A stretch of 17,246 nucleotides of DNA from Chloroflexota bacterium (lineage in GTDB: Bacteria > Chloroflexota > Limnocylindria > Limnocylindrales > CSP1-4), in NCBI GenBank assembly GCA_021785115.1, contig JAJYGO010000481.1, positions 1-17,246 of the forward strand. Reading direction: 5' to 3'. The notes beneath the pieces are model-generated. The model did not search any database. It saw only the letters and a program-made list of their open reading frames with translations, and had not been told where the DNA came from. Position numbers and translations under genes: made by a program. The stretch's first letter is position 1. Each line of letters opens with the position of its first letter. This document shows positions 7,148 through 14,273 of this stretch, one piece after another.

Positions 7148-7413
7148 GCATCGGGCAGGTCTCCGAGCTGCTCCAGCAGGCGCTCCTGACGACCGTCCTG
7201 GTCGCGGGCCCGATCCTGGTCGTGAGCCTCGTCGTCGGGCTCGTCGTGTCGGTCGTGCAGGCCGCCACGCAGATCAACGAGGCCACCCTCACGTTCCTTC
7301 CGAAGCTGCTCGTGGTCGCCGCGATCTTGTGGCTCGGCGGGTCGTGGATGCTCACCCAGCTCGTCACGTTTACGGCGTCCGTGATCCAGGCGCTGCCGGG
7401 GGCCGCGCGATGA
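7144..7413 (+). CDS. fliQ: Flagellar export gate protein FliQ
   Basis: An 89-residue protein with two long hydrophobic helices (about 15-40 and 52-75) joined by the diagnostic QAATQINEATLTFLPKLL loop. FliQ lines the outside of the FliP/FliR pore of the export gate. Length matches the family almost exactly. The ATG follows fliP by 7 bases, and the TGA overlaps the fliR ATG (ATGA). Confidence 0.95.
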   Translation: MSIGQVSELLQQALLTTVLVAGPILVVSLVVGLVVSVVQAATQINEATLTFLPKLLVVAAILWLGGSWMLTQLVTFTASVIQALPGAAR

Positions 7414-8162
7414 CGGTCGCACTGCCCGGCGGCCAGGTCGTCGCGCTGTTCCTCGTGCTGATGCGAAGCACCGGCTTCGTCGTCGTCGCCCCGATCTTCG
7501 GTCACCGCGCGGTGCCCGCGGTCGTGAAGGCGGGCCTCGCCGCGACGCTCGCCGTGGCGCTGGCGGGCCACGCGCCGCTCGCCGCACAACCGCTCCCGGC
7601 CGTCGTCGCCGCGCCGGTCGAACTCGTCATCGGACTCACCCTCGGGTTTGTGCTGAGCCTCGGGTTCCAGGCGGTCGAGACCGTGGGCAGCCTCATCGCG
7701 CTCCAGACCGGGCTCTCGCTCGGGTCCGCCCTCTCGCCGATCGACGGATCGTCGAGCACGCCGATCGACCCGTTCTTCTCGGTCCTCGCCGGCCTCGCGT
7801 TCCTGGCGCTCGGCCTCCACGTCGCGCTCGTGCAGGCGCTCGATCACTCGTTCGCGCCCTTCCCCCTCGGCGGCGGCATGGCCCCGGGCTTCGGGATGTT
7901 CGCCGCGCAGCTCGCGGCGCTCGTGCTCGAGCTCGGCATCCGGGTCGCGCTGCCGCTCGCGCTCGCTCTGCTGCTCGCACAGTCGGCGGTCTCGCTTCTC
8001 GCCCGCGCGATCCCGCAGATCAACGTCTTCATGCTCGGGATGCCGATCACGCTGCTCGTCGGCCTCGTCGTCATCGCGGCAGCGATTCCGGTGCTGCTCC
8101 AGGGAGCCGCGTCGATCTTCTCGGTCCTGTTCCGGTCCGTGTCGTCGGGGACGCTGCCGTGA
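7410..8162 (+). CDS. fliR: Flagellar export gate protein FliR
   Basis: A 250-residue, very hydrophobic protein with about six membrane segments. Family features are the early FLVLMRSTGFVVVAPIFG, the ELVIGLTLGFVLSLGFQAVETVGSLI stretch, QTGLSLGSALSPIDG, and near the end ARAIPQINVFMLGMPITLLVGL. FliR completes the FliPQR pore through which rod, hook and filament subunits pass. Length is normal. It overlaps fliQ by ATGA and flhB by GTGA, which suggests coupled synthesis of gate subunits. Confidence 0.95.
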   Translation: MTVALPGGQVVALFLVLMRSTGFVVVAPIFGHRAVPAVVKAGLAATLAVALAGHAPLAAQPLPAVVAAPVELVIGLTLGFVLSLGFQAVETVGSLIALQTGLSLGSALSPIDGSSSTPIDPFFSVLAGLAFLALGLHVALVQALDHSFAPFPLGGGMAPGFGMFAAQLAALVLELGIRVALPLALALLLAQSAVSLLARAIPQINVFMLGMPITLLVGLVVIAAAIPVLLQGAASIFSVLFRSVSSGTLP

Positions 8163-9232
8163 GCGAGCGGACGGAGCAGCCGACCGAGCGGCGCCGTGCC
8201 GAGGCGCGGCGGAAGGGGCAGGGCGTCGGGCGGAGCCACGAGCTCGCGATGGGGATGACGCTCGGCGTGTCCGTGCTCGGCGCGTCGTCGCTGCTTCCGG
8301 GCGCGGGGCGGGCGATGGCCGGCAGCCTGCAGCAGGCGATCGAGGGGCTTGGGCAGGGGGCGCCGTCGACCGGCGTGCTGACCTCGGCGCTCGGCCAGGG
8401 GCTCGCCGAGTGGATCGACATCGTGCTGCCGCTCGGATTGCTGGTCGCCTTTGCCGGCGTCGCGGCGAACCTCGCCGGCGGCGGCCTCGTGCTGTCGTTT
8501 CACTCGATCGGGTTCGACCCGTCCCGCCTCAACCCGATCCCCGGGCTGCGTCGGCTCGTCGACCGCCAGGCCTTCGTGCGCCTCCTCATCGCCTGCGCGA
8601 AGCTCGCCGTCCTCGCCTTCGTCAGCTGGCAGGTCGCCTCGTCGGCGATCCCGTCGATGCTCGCGATGAGCGGCGCCGGGATCGGGGACATCGGTGGGAT
8701 CGCGCTCGACGCCGTCTACCGGCTCGGCATCACGATCACCGTCCTCCTCGGCGTCGTGGCGGCGGTGGACTTCGTCGTGCAGCGGCGCCGGGCCCTCGGC
8801 CAGATCCGGATGACGCGCGAGGAGGTTCGCCAGGAGTTCCGCGAGCAGGAGGGCGACCCGCAGGTTCGCGCGACCCGCCGGCGTCGCGCCCGGCAGATCG
8901 CGTTCGCCCGGATGATGCAGGCGGTCCCGACGGCCGACGTCGTCGTGACCAACCCGACCCACCTGGCCGTCGCGCTCAAGTACGACTCGCTCACGATGCG
9001 CGCGCCGCGGATTGTCGCGAAGGGTCAGCGGCTCATGGCGGAGCGCATCAAGAAGGTCGCGCGCGAGAACGGCGTGCCGGTGGTCGAGGACAGGCCGCTC
9101 GCGCGCGCCCTGTTCCCGAAGCCGCTCGGCAGCGAGATCCCGGCGCACCTCTACCGCGCCGTCGCGCGGCTGCTCGTGACGGTGCAGCAGGCGCGCTTCG
9201 GGCTCTCGGGAGCCGGCGGAGGCGCCCGATGA
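8159..9232 (+). CDS. flhB: Flagellar export switch protein FlhB
   Basis: A 357-residue gate protein that switches export from rod/hook to filament substrates. The N-terminus SERTEQPTERRRAEARRKGQ is typical. Four membrane helices follow up to about residue 205. The cytoplasmic domain begins at about 210 (RRRALGQIRMTREEVRQEF) and contains NPTH at 265-268, the self-cleavage site between Asn265 and Pro266. The segments APRIVAKGQ, ERIKKVARENGVPVVEDRPLARAL and EIPAHLYRAVA are all standard. Start is GTG overlapping the fliR stop. The last 10 residues are a Gly-rich tail. Confidence 0.96.
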   Translation: MSERTEQPTERRRAEARRKGQGVGRSHELAMGMTLGVSVLGASSLLPGAGRAMAGSLQQAIEGLGQGAPSTGVLTSALGQGLAEWIDIVLPLGLLVAFAGVAANLAGGGLVLSFHSIGFDPSRLNPIPGLRRLVDRQAFVRLLIACAKLAVLAFVSWQVASSAIPSMLAMSGAGIGDIGGIALDAVYRLGITITVLLGVVAAVDFVVQRRRALGQIRMTREEVRQEFREQEGDPQVRATRRRRARQIAFARMMQAVPTADVVVTNPTHLAVALKYDSLTMRAPRIVAKGQRLMAERIKKVARENGVPVVEDRPLARALFPKPLGSEIPAHLYRAVARLLVTVQQARFGLSGAGGGAR

Positions 9233-9270
9233 GCGCGAGGCGTGCGATGCGCGAGGGAGGGGCGCGATGA
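9229..9270 (+). other. 13-codon mini-ORF bridging flhB and flhA
   Basis: An ATG overlapping the flhB stop (ATGA, 9229-9232) reads 13 codons to a TGA (9268-9270) that overlaps the flhA ATG (ATGA, 9267-9270). The reading frame passes through the flhA ribosome binding site, which gives its Glu-Gly-Gly end. It may couple flhA translation to flhB; a functional peptide is unlikely. Confidence 0.35.
9253..9262 (+). promoter_or_regulatory. Ribosome binding site of flhA
   Basis: GAGGGAGGGG ends 4 bases before the ATG at 9267. It is one of the strongest such sites in the window and fixes the start. Confidence 0.7.
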
Positions 9271-11321
9271 CGGCGACCACCAGCACCCAGTCGGTCGGGC
9301 TGCACCGGAGCGACGCCGTCCTCGCCGCGGCGGTCGTGGGGATCGTCGCGATGATGATCGTGCCGCTCCCGTCGGTGCTGCTCGACGTGCTGCTCATCAC
9401 CAACATCACGTTCTCGCTGACGATCCTGCTGGTCGCCATGAACGTGCGCGAGCCGCTCGAGTTCAGTGCGTTCCCGTCGCTCCTCCTGGTCGCGACCCTG
9501 TTCCGCCTCGGACTGAACGTGTCGGCGGCCCGGCTCGTGCTGCTCGATGCGAGCGCAGGCGAGGTCATTGGCGCGTTCGGGAACGTCGTCGTGGGCGGGA
9601 ACACCGTCGTCGGCATCGTCGTGTTCCTCATCCTCATCGTGATCCAGTACGTCGTGATCACGAACGGCGCCGGCCGCGTGAGCGAGGTGGCGGCGCGGTT
9701 CACGCTCGATGCGATGCCCGGCAAGCAGATGAGCATCGACGCGGACCTCAACGCCGGCCTCATCACCGCGGACGAGGCGCGGGCGCGCCGCCGCGCCGTG
9801 GAGCGCGAGGCCGACTTCTACGGCGCGATGGACGGCGCCTCGAAGTTCGTCAAGGGCGACGCGATCGCCGCCCTGGTCGTCATCGCCGTCAACATCGTCG
9901 GCGGCCTGACGATGGGCGTGCTCATGAAGCACATGGACATCGGGACGGCCGTCTCGACGTACACGGTGCTCACCGTGGGCGATGGGCTCGTCAACGAGAT
10001 CAGCGCGCTGCTCGTCTCGACCGGGACGGGCATCCTCGTCACGCGGACCGCCTCCGACGTCGGGATGGGATCCGACCTGGCCGCCCAGCTGCTGGCGCGG
10101 CCACGCCTGCTGACGGTGGCCGGGACGATCCTGCTCGCGGTCGGGGTCGTGCCGGGGTTTCCGACCGTGCTGTTCCTCGCGGGCGGAGGGACGATCGCCG
10201 TTGCAGGTCTTGCGCTGTCGCGTCGGACGCCGGCTGCGGCTGCCCCGGCCGAGACCTCGCTGCCGGTGCCCGTGCCCGCGCCGGCGGAGGCGCCGCTCGA
10301 CGCCCTCAAGGTCGAGACGATTGAGCTCGAGGTCGGGTATGGGCTGCTCGGGCTGGTCGAGTCGCCGGGCGTCGGCATCGTCGAGCGCGTCGGGCTCATC
10401 CGCCGGCAGATCGCCGCAGAGCTCGGCCTCATCGTGCCGACCGTCCGCATCCGAGACGATCTCTCGCTCGCACCGGAGGCGTACGTCATCAAGCTGCGGG
10501 GCGGCGAGATAGCCCAGGGCATCGTCTACCCGTCGAAGCTGCTGTGCCTCGACTCGGGTGGGGGAGAGCTGGCGATCGACGGCATCCCGACGACCGATCC
10601 GGCCTTCGGCATGCCGGCGGCCTGGATCAACCCCGCCGACCGCGAACGGGCCGACCTGCTCGGCTACACCGTGATCGACCCGGCGAGCGTGCTCGCCACG
10701 CACCTCGCGGAGACCGTGCGCCGCCACGCCCATGAGATCCTCGGGCGGCAGGAGACGCAGCAGCTGCTCAACGCGCTCAAGGAGGAGCAGCCGGCGCTCG
10801 TCGACGAGCTCGTGCCGAACCTCGTCTCGCTCGGTGACCTGCAGAAGGTGCTGCAGGGGCTGCTGCGCGAGCGCGTGCCGATCCGCGATCTCCGCACGAT
10901 CTGCGAGGCGGTCGCCGACTCCGCGCGGACCATCAAGGAACCGCTGCTGCTGACGGAGGCCGCGCGCCACGCGCTGGCCCGGACACTGTCGCTCCGGTAC
11001 CGGGCGGCGGACGGAGCGGTCCACGCGGTCGCGATCGCGCCCCCGCTCGACACGCGCCTCGGCGAGCAGATGACGCTCCAGCCGGGCCGCGTGTCGCTCG
11101 ACCTTGCGGGCGCCGATGCGCGCCGCGTGACCGAGGCGGTTCGCCAGTCCGTCGATGCGCTCACCACCGAGGGGCACCAACCCGTCCTGCTCTGCACGAC
11201 GCGCATCCGGCTGGCGCTCCGGAGCCTCCTCGAACGGGTACTTCCGCAGCTCGTGGTCCTCTCGTACGAAGAGATCCTGCCGGCCGTGCCCGTGCAGGTG
11301 CACGCCCAGGTGGAGATCTGA
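9267..11321 (+). CDS. flhA: Flagellar export gate protein FlhA
   Basis: A 684-residue protein, close to the family's 690. The N-terminal half has about eight membrane helices (to about residue 318) with the FHIPEP family hallmarks: LFRLGLNVSAARLVL, AGEVIGAFGNVVVGGNTVVG, then the cytoplasmic loop RFTLDAMPGKQMSIDADLNAG (about 145-164) and FYGAMDGASKFVKGDAI. A Pro/Ala-rich linker (about 321-343) joins the cytoplasmic ring domain (about 345-684), which includes EVGYGLLGLV, YVIKLRGGEIAQG, AWINPADRE, TVIDPASVLATHLAE and VPNLVSLGDLQKVLQGLLRERVPIRDLRTICEA. That domain docks chaperone-substrate complexes. The motif usually read QIPALLIS is EISALLVS here. Confidence 0.97.
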   Translation: MTATTSTQSVGLHRSDAVLAAAVVGIVAMMIVPLPSVLLDVLLITNITFSLTILLVAMNVREPLEFSAFPSLLLVATLFRLGLNVSAARLVLLDASAGEVIGAFGNVVVGGNTVVGIVVFLILIVIQYVVITNGAGRVSEVAARFTLDAMPGKQMSIDADLNAGLITADEARARRRAVEREADFYGAMDGASKFVKGDAIAALVVIAVNIVGGLTMGVLMKHMDIGTAVSTYTVLTVGDGLVNEISALLVSTGTGILVTRTASDVGMGSDLAAQLLARPRLLTVAGTILLAVGVVPGFPTVLFLAGGGTIAVAGLALSRRTPAAAAPAETSLPVPVPAPAEAPLDALKVETIELEVGYGLLGLVESPGVGIVERVGLIRRQIAAELGLIVPTVRIRDDLSLAPEAYVIKLRGGEIAQGIVYPSKLLCLDSGGGELAIDGIPTTDPAFGMPAAWINPADRERADLLGYTVIDPASVLATHLAETVRRHAHEILGRQETQQLLNALKEEQPALVDELVPNLVSLGDLQKVLQGLLRERVPIRDLRTICEAVADSARTIKEPLLLTEAARHALARTLSLRYRAADGAVHAVAIAPPLDTRLGEQMTLQPGRVSLDLAGADARRVTEAVRQSVDALTTEGHQPVLLCTTRIRLALRSLLERVLPQLVVLSYEEILPAVPVQVHAQVEI

Positions 11322-11324
11322 CGC

Positions 11325-11600
11325 ATGGAGATGGTCGTCGCGCTGTGGAGCCTCCGCCTCGCGCTCGTCGGCGCGGCCGCGGTGACGCTGGCGTCGCTCC
11401 TGGCCGGAAGCCCGCTGCTCGACGCGATCGATCGGGGGCTCCTCGCAGCGGTGGCGTTCACGTTCGCGGGAGGCTGGCTGCTGGACCGGCTGGAACCACC
11501 GGGGCAACGGCTGCAGCGTGCGCGGGCGCGGCTCGCGAGCGGTGGCACGAAGCCATCGAAGGAGAAGAGCAAGGAAACGAGGAAGGGCGTGACGGCATGA
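11325..11600 (+). CDS. Small two-helix membrane protein, unknown function
   Basis: A 91-residue protein I do not recognise. Two hydrophobic helices (about 5-27 and 38-55) are followed by a short LDRLEPPGQRLQRARARL segment and a Lys/Arg/Ser-rich tail (about 72-91), which would lie in the cytoplasm. The ATG is 3 bases after the flhA stop, so it is surely part of the operon. The slot between flhA and fliA often holds flhF and flhG in other bacteria; this protein has no GTPase or Walker A motif and is not a remnant of either. A role in export, in membrane placement of the flagellum, or in the FliA checkpoint is possible, but there is no direct evidence. Confidence 0.65.
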   Translation: MEMVVALWSLRLALVGAAAVTLASLLAGSPLLDAIDRGLLAAVAFTFAGGWLLDRLEPPGQRLQRARARLASGGTKPSKEKSKETRKGVTA

Positions 11601-11656
11601 CGGGCGCGAGCCGGAGCCGGGAGCACGGACAGCGCGTCCGGGAGGTGGGTGGATGA
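11597..11656 (+). other. 19-codon mini-ORF bridging the small membrane gene and fliA
   Basis: An ATG overlapping the preceding stop (ATGA, 11597-11600) reads 19 codons to a TGA (11654-11656) that overlaps the fliA ATG (ATGA, 11653-11656). It has its own purine-rich site GAGGAAGGG at 11579-11587, 9 bases upstream, and its end reads through the fliA ribosome binding site. The peptide would be Arg/Gly-rich. It may be a coupling leader for fliA. Confidence 0.4.
11641..11645 (+). promoter_or_regulatory. Ribosome binding site of fliA
   Basis: GGAGG lies 7 bases before the ATG at 11653. It supports that start over the later in-frame ATGs at 11668 and 11710. Confidence 0.5.
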
Positions 11657-12723
11657 CAGGGCAGGCCATGGGGTGCGTTGCGGGGGGTGGTCACGGCGCC
11701 AGCCCGAACATGCGCGGCACCGTCGCCAGCCCGGACACCGGCGGCAGTGGCGCGGACGAGGCCGCCGCGGCGCAGGCCCTGGCCGCCGCCTGGCGGCCGG
11801 AGAACGCCGAGCGCGAGCAGCTCGTCGAGCGCTACGCGCACCTGGTGAAGTACGTCGTGGGTCGACTCGGCGTCGGCGTGCCGGGCGTCTTCGACCACGA
11901 GGACGCGATGCAGGCCGGCGCGATCGGGCTCCTGAACGCGATCGACGCGTACCGCCCGGAGGCCGCGGCCTCGTTCGAGTCGTACGCGCTGCTCCGGATC
12001 CGCGGCGCGATCCTCGACGCCGTCCGGGCCATCGACACCGTGGGCCGAGCCGGGCGCGAGGCCGCGCGCGCCATCGAACGGGCGATGAGCGAGCTCTACG
12101 CGTCGCTCGGGCGGACGCCGGAGGAATGGGAGGTCGCGAACCGGCTGGGGATGCCGCTCGAGCGGTACCAGGAGCGACTGCAGGCCGCCTCGGTCGTGAC
12201 CGTCTCCCTCGACTCGCCCGACGACCACGATGGCGGGGCCGAGTCGATGGCGCTGGCCGACACGATCTCCGACGACGGTGCGCCCGACCCGGTCGACTGG
12301 GTCGAGCGCCGCGACGACGTGGCCCGGCTGGCGACGGCCATCGGGGGACTCGGCGAACGGCAGAAGCTCGTCCTCGCGTTGTACTACCAGGACGAGCTGA
12401 CGCTGCGCGAGATCGGGGAAGTGCTCGGGGTCACCGAGTCCCGCGTGTGCCAGATCCACGCCGAGACGCTCCTCGCGCTCCGCGCGCGTCTCGGAGGAAC
12501 GTCGAGCGGGCCGGGACACGCGGTCCGGGGGCGCCGGCGCGGTGGCCCGCATCCACGGTCGACGGCTCCGACCGGCGGCGCGTCGCGCGCCAGGCAGTCG
12601 GCGGCCCGACCGGCGCCCTGGGCGGCGGACTGGCAGCGCCCCGGTTCGTGGCCGCCCTCCGCGCCTCCCTCGTCCACGTCGTGGCCGGGATCATCGTCGG
12701 GGACGGGAGGGTGGCAGGCATGA
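11653..12723 (+). CDS. fliA: RNA polymerase sigma factor for flagellar genes, FliA/WhiG type
   Basis: A sigma-28-type factor that directs polymerase to late flagellar promoters. After about 45 low-complexity residues, region 2 runs about 51-130: LVERYAHLVKYVVGRLGVG, DAMQAGAIGLLNAIDAYRP, FESYALLRIRGAILDAVRAID. Region 3 covers about 138-180 (LGRTPEEWEVANRLGM). Region 4 (about 230-280) has LGERQKLVLALYYQDELTLREIGEVLGVTESRVCQIHAETLLALR. The open frame continues about 75 residues past the sigma fold as a Pro/Ser/Arg/Trp-rich tail, making 356 residues against a usual 240-260. That tail has a weaker third-position G/C bias than another frame over the same bases, so its reality is doubtful. The stop overlaps the next gene as ATGA. 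Confidence 0.9.
   Translation: MTGQAMGCVAGGGHGASPNMRGTVASPDTGGSGADEAAAAQALAAAWRPENAEREQLVERYAHLVKYVVGRLGVGVPGVFDHEDAMQAGAIGLLNAIDAYRPEAAASFESYALLRIRGAILDAVRAIDTVGRAGREAARAIERAMSELYASLGRTPEEWEVANRLGMPLERYQERLQAASVVTVSLDSPDDHDGGAESMALADTISDDGAPDPVDWVERRDDVARLATAIGGLGERQKLVLALYYQDELTLREIGEVLGVTESRVCQIHAETLLALRARLGGTSSGPGHAVRGRRRGGPHPRSTAPTGGASRARQSAARPAPWAADWQRPGSWPPSAPPSSTSWPGSSSGTGGWQA
12705..12711 (+). promoter_or_regulatory. Ribosome binding site of the rod gene
   Basis: GGGAGGG lies 8 bases before the ATG at 12720. It fixes the canonical rod-protein N-terminus as the start, although the frame is open far upstream. Confidence 0.7.
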
Positions 12724-13436
12724 TCCGCGGCTTCTACACATCCCTGTCGGGGATGATCTCGGCGATGACCCGCCAGAACGTTGTCGCCGACGCGATCGCG
12801 AACGTGAACACGGCCGGGTACAAGGCGGAGCGGGACCAGCAGGCGGAGTTCGGGATGCAGCTCGCCTCGACGCTCACGGGCGCATCGATCGGGCACCTCG
12901 GGACGGCCGTGTATCCGACGGACCTGACCCTCGACCGTTCGGCCGGGCCGATCCAGCAGACGGACGTCCCGACCGACCTCGCGCTCGAGGGCGACGGCCT
13001 GTTCGCCGTGCGCACGCCATCCGGGACGGCGTACACGCGGGCCGGCGACTTCCACGTCGACTCGAACGGGACGCTTCTCACGCCGCAGGGCTACCCCGTC
13101 CTCGACACGACGGGCGCGCCGATCGTCGTGTCCGGCACGCTCACCGTCGGTCCGGACGGCACGGTCGACGGCGGACCTCAGCGGCTCGCGATCGCCACGT
13201 TCCCGGCGACCGGCCTCGTGCGGCTCGGGGATTCGCTGTACGGCACGAGCGCTCCACTACCCGCCGCGACAGGCGTCACGGTGCGGCAGGGCGCGCTCGA
13301 GGCGAGCAACGTCGACATGGATGCGGCGATGACCGACCTGCTGTCGCTGCAGCGGGAGTTCAGCCTCGGTTCGGAGGCGTTCTCGATGCAGTCAGACACG
13401 CTGACGACCCTCAGCGACCTCGGGCGCCTGAAGTGA
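12720..13436 (+). CDS. Flagellar basal-body rod protein, FlgF/FlgG family
   Basis: A 238-residue axial protein exported through the gate to form the rod. The N-terminus MIRGFYTSLSGM with ANVNTAGYKA is the rod/hook family signature. LALEGDGLFAV, TPSGTAYTRAGDFHVDSNGTLLTPQGYPVL forms the centre. The end, GALEASNVDMDAAMTDLLSLQREFSLGSEAF and LGRLK, is the C-terminal helix of the family. It is a little shorter than typical FlgG (about 260) and nearer FlgF, and a second paralogue is not in the window, so I leave the symbol open. No flgH, flgI, flgA or flgJ follows; flgM comes next, as expected for a cell without an outer-membrane L ring. Confidence 0.9.
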   Translation: MIRGFYTSLSGMISAMTRQNVVADAIANVNTAGYKAERDQQAEFGMQLASTLTGASIGHLGTAVYPTDLTLDRSAGPIQQTDVPTDLALEGDGLFAVRTPSGTAYTRAGDFHVDSNGTLLTPQGYPVLDTTGAPIVVSGTLTVGPDGTVDGGPQRLAIATFPATGLVRLGDSLYGTSAPLPAATGVTVRQGALEASNVDMDAAMTDLLSLQREFSLGSEAFSMQSDTLTTLSDLGRLK

Positions 13437-13471
13437 GCCGGCACGCCATGATCGCGCCCCATGCGCAAGAT

Positions 13472-13499
13472 TCAAGTTCCGCTCGGGTTCGGCCGATGC
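13472..13499 (+). promoter_or_regulatory. Putative sigma-28 (FliA) promoter for flgM-flgN-flgK-flgL
   Basis: TCAAGTTC (13472-13479) matches 6 of 8 bases of the sigma-28 -35 consensus TAAAGTTT. GCCGATGC (13492-13499) matches 6 of 8 of the -10 consensus GCCGATAA. The spacer is 12 bases against the usual 11. This AT-richer patch stands out in an 88-base gap between the rod gene and flgM. It would start RNA about 20 bases before flgM and create the known loop in which FliA drives its own inhibitor and the late genes. Confidence 0.55.
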
Positions 13500-13513
13500 C
13501 CCGGATGAGCCCC

Positions 13514-13522
13514 AGGAGAAGG
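13514..13522 (+). promoter_or_regulatory. Ribosome binding site of flgM
   Basis: AGGAGAAGG, with its GGAG core 6 bases before the ATG at 13525, fixes the flgM start. Confidence 0.7.
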
Positions 13523-13524
13523 CC

Positions 13525-13830
13525 ATGAAGATCGACAGCACGAACAGCATTCCGGCAGGTAGCGTTCGCGGCCCCGAGCCGAAAGCCGCGGACCCGGCGC
13601 GCGGCGCCGCGACGCCGGCGAGCGGACAGCAGCCGGCGGGCGGGCCTGGCGCCGCGCAGGTCGAGCTGTCCGCGCGCCCGAAGGAGCTCCGGGCGACGCT
13701 CGACGCGGCGAAGCAGGCGCCGGACGTCCGCGAGGACGTCGTCAACGACGTGCGCCAGCGGATCGCGGACGGACGCTACCGGATCGACCCGCAGCAGATC
13801 GCCAGCCGGCTGATCGACTGGAAGGCGTGA
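13525..13830 (+). CDS. flgM: Anti-sigma-28 factor FlgM
   Basis: A 101-residue inhibitor of FliA. The N-terminus MKIDSTNSI is typical of FlgM. A disordered Ala/Pro/Gly-rich stretch (about 12-44) follows, as expected for a protein exported unfolded through the flagellum. The C-terminal half (about 46-100) carries the sigma-binding helices: VELSARPKEL, then VREDVVNDVRQRIADGRYRIDPQQIASRLI, the strongest family match. FlgM holds FliA until the hook is complete and is then secreted. It sits one gene after fliA, with a sigma-28-like promoter of its own. Length is normal. Confidence 0.92.
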   Translation: MKIDSTNSIPAGSVRGPEPKAADPARGAATPASGQQPAGGPGAAQVELSARPKELRATLDAAKQAPDVREDVVNDVRQRIADGRYRIDPQQIASRLIDWKA

Positions 13831-13831
13831 C

Positions 13832-14272
13832 GTGCCCGCCACCCAGGCGGCCGGCGCGACGGACGTTGCGACGGCCGTCATCGAGGTGCTCTCCGCGCTG
13901 CTCGGCGAGGAGCGCGCGCTGCGCGACGCCGTCCTGAAGCGCGACCACGACGGCCTGTCGGGCTCCGTCGAGGAGTCCGAGCGGCTGCTCGAACGCCTCC
14001 ACGACCTGCTTCCCGGCGTCGCACGCGCCCGGGAGGCCGGCGAGCTGTCGCGGGGCGGGGAGGCGCGCATGGCCCGGATGCGCGACCAGCTTCGGGCGAC
14101 GGCGCGGCAGAACGCCGTACTGATCGAGCGCGCCTGGCGGTTCGACGCCGAGGCGATGCGGCTGCTCGCGGGGCTGGCGCAGGGGCAGGGGACCGTCGGA
14201 GCGCCGCAGGGGAGTGGCGGCTCGGGCTACGCGATCGGACGCGCGCCGTCGTATCTGAACAGGTCGGCCTGA
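13832..14272 (+). CDS. flgN: Flagellar export chaperone FlgN
   Basis: A 146-residue, largely helical protein starting with GTG one base after the flgM stop. Helices about 12-50 and 50-110 show the FlgN pattern: VIEVLSALLGEERALRDAVLKRD, then EESERLLERLHDL and RDQLRATARQNAVLIERAW. A Gly/Gln-rich segment leads to a C-terminal SYLNRSA. FlgN is the cytoplasmic chaperone for FlgK and FlgL, delivering them to FlhA. Sequence conservation in the family is low, so the call leans on the position between flgM and flgK, which is the standard order. Confidence 0.87.
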   Translation: MPATQAAGATDVATAVIEVLSALLGEERALRDAVLKRDHDGLSGSVEESERLLERLHDLLPGVARAREAGELSRGGEARMARMRDQLRATARQNAVLIERAWRFDAEAMRLLAGLAQGQGTVGAPQGSGGSGYAIGRAPSYLNRSA

Positions 14273-14273
14273 G

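Larger units (their letters stand above)
13433..13528 (+). other. 31-codon mini-ORF spanning the rod gene-flgM gap
   Basis: A GTG overlapping the rod gene stop (GTGA, 13433-13436) reads 31 codons to a TGA (13526-13528) that overlaps the flgM ATG (ATGA, 13525-13528). The peptide would be Pro/Arg/Ser-rich and lacks the codon bias of the neighbours, so it is probably not a protein gene. It overlaps the putative sigma-28 promoter. Confidence 0.25.

Noticed and set aside
9048..11669. Long antisense open frame opposite flhA (873 codons)
   Set aside because: Arg/His/Asp-rich low-complexity translation typical of the reverse strand of a GC-rich gene. flhA is unmistakable on the + strand over the same bases.
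11649..13436. A single 595-codon + strand gene covering fliA and the rod gene
   Set aside because: Across the sigma-factor core this frame is an Arg-rich shadow. The rod protein has its own canonical N-terminus and ribosome site at 12720. Only the short stretch before 12720 is kept as a finding.
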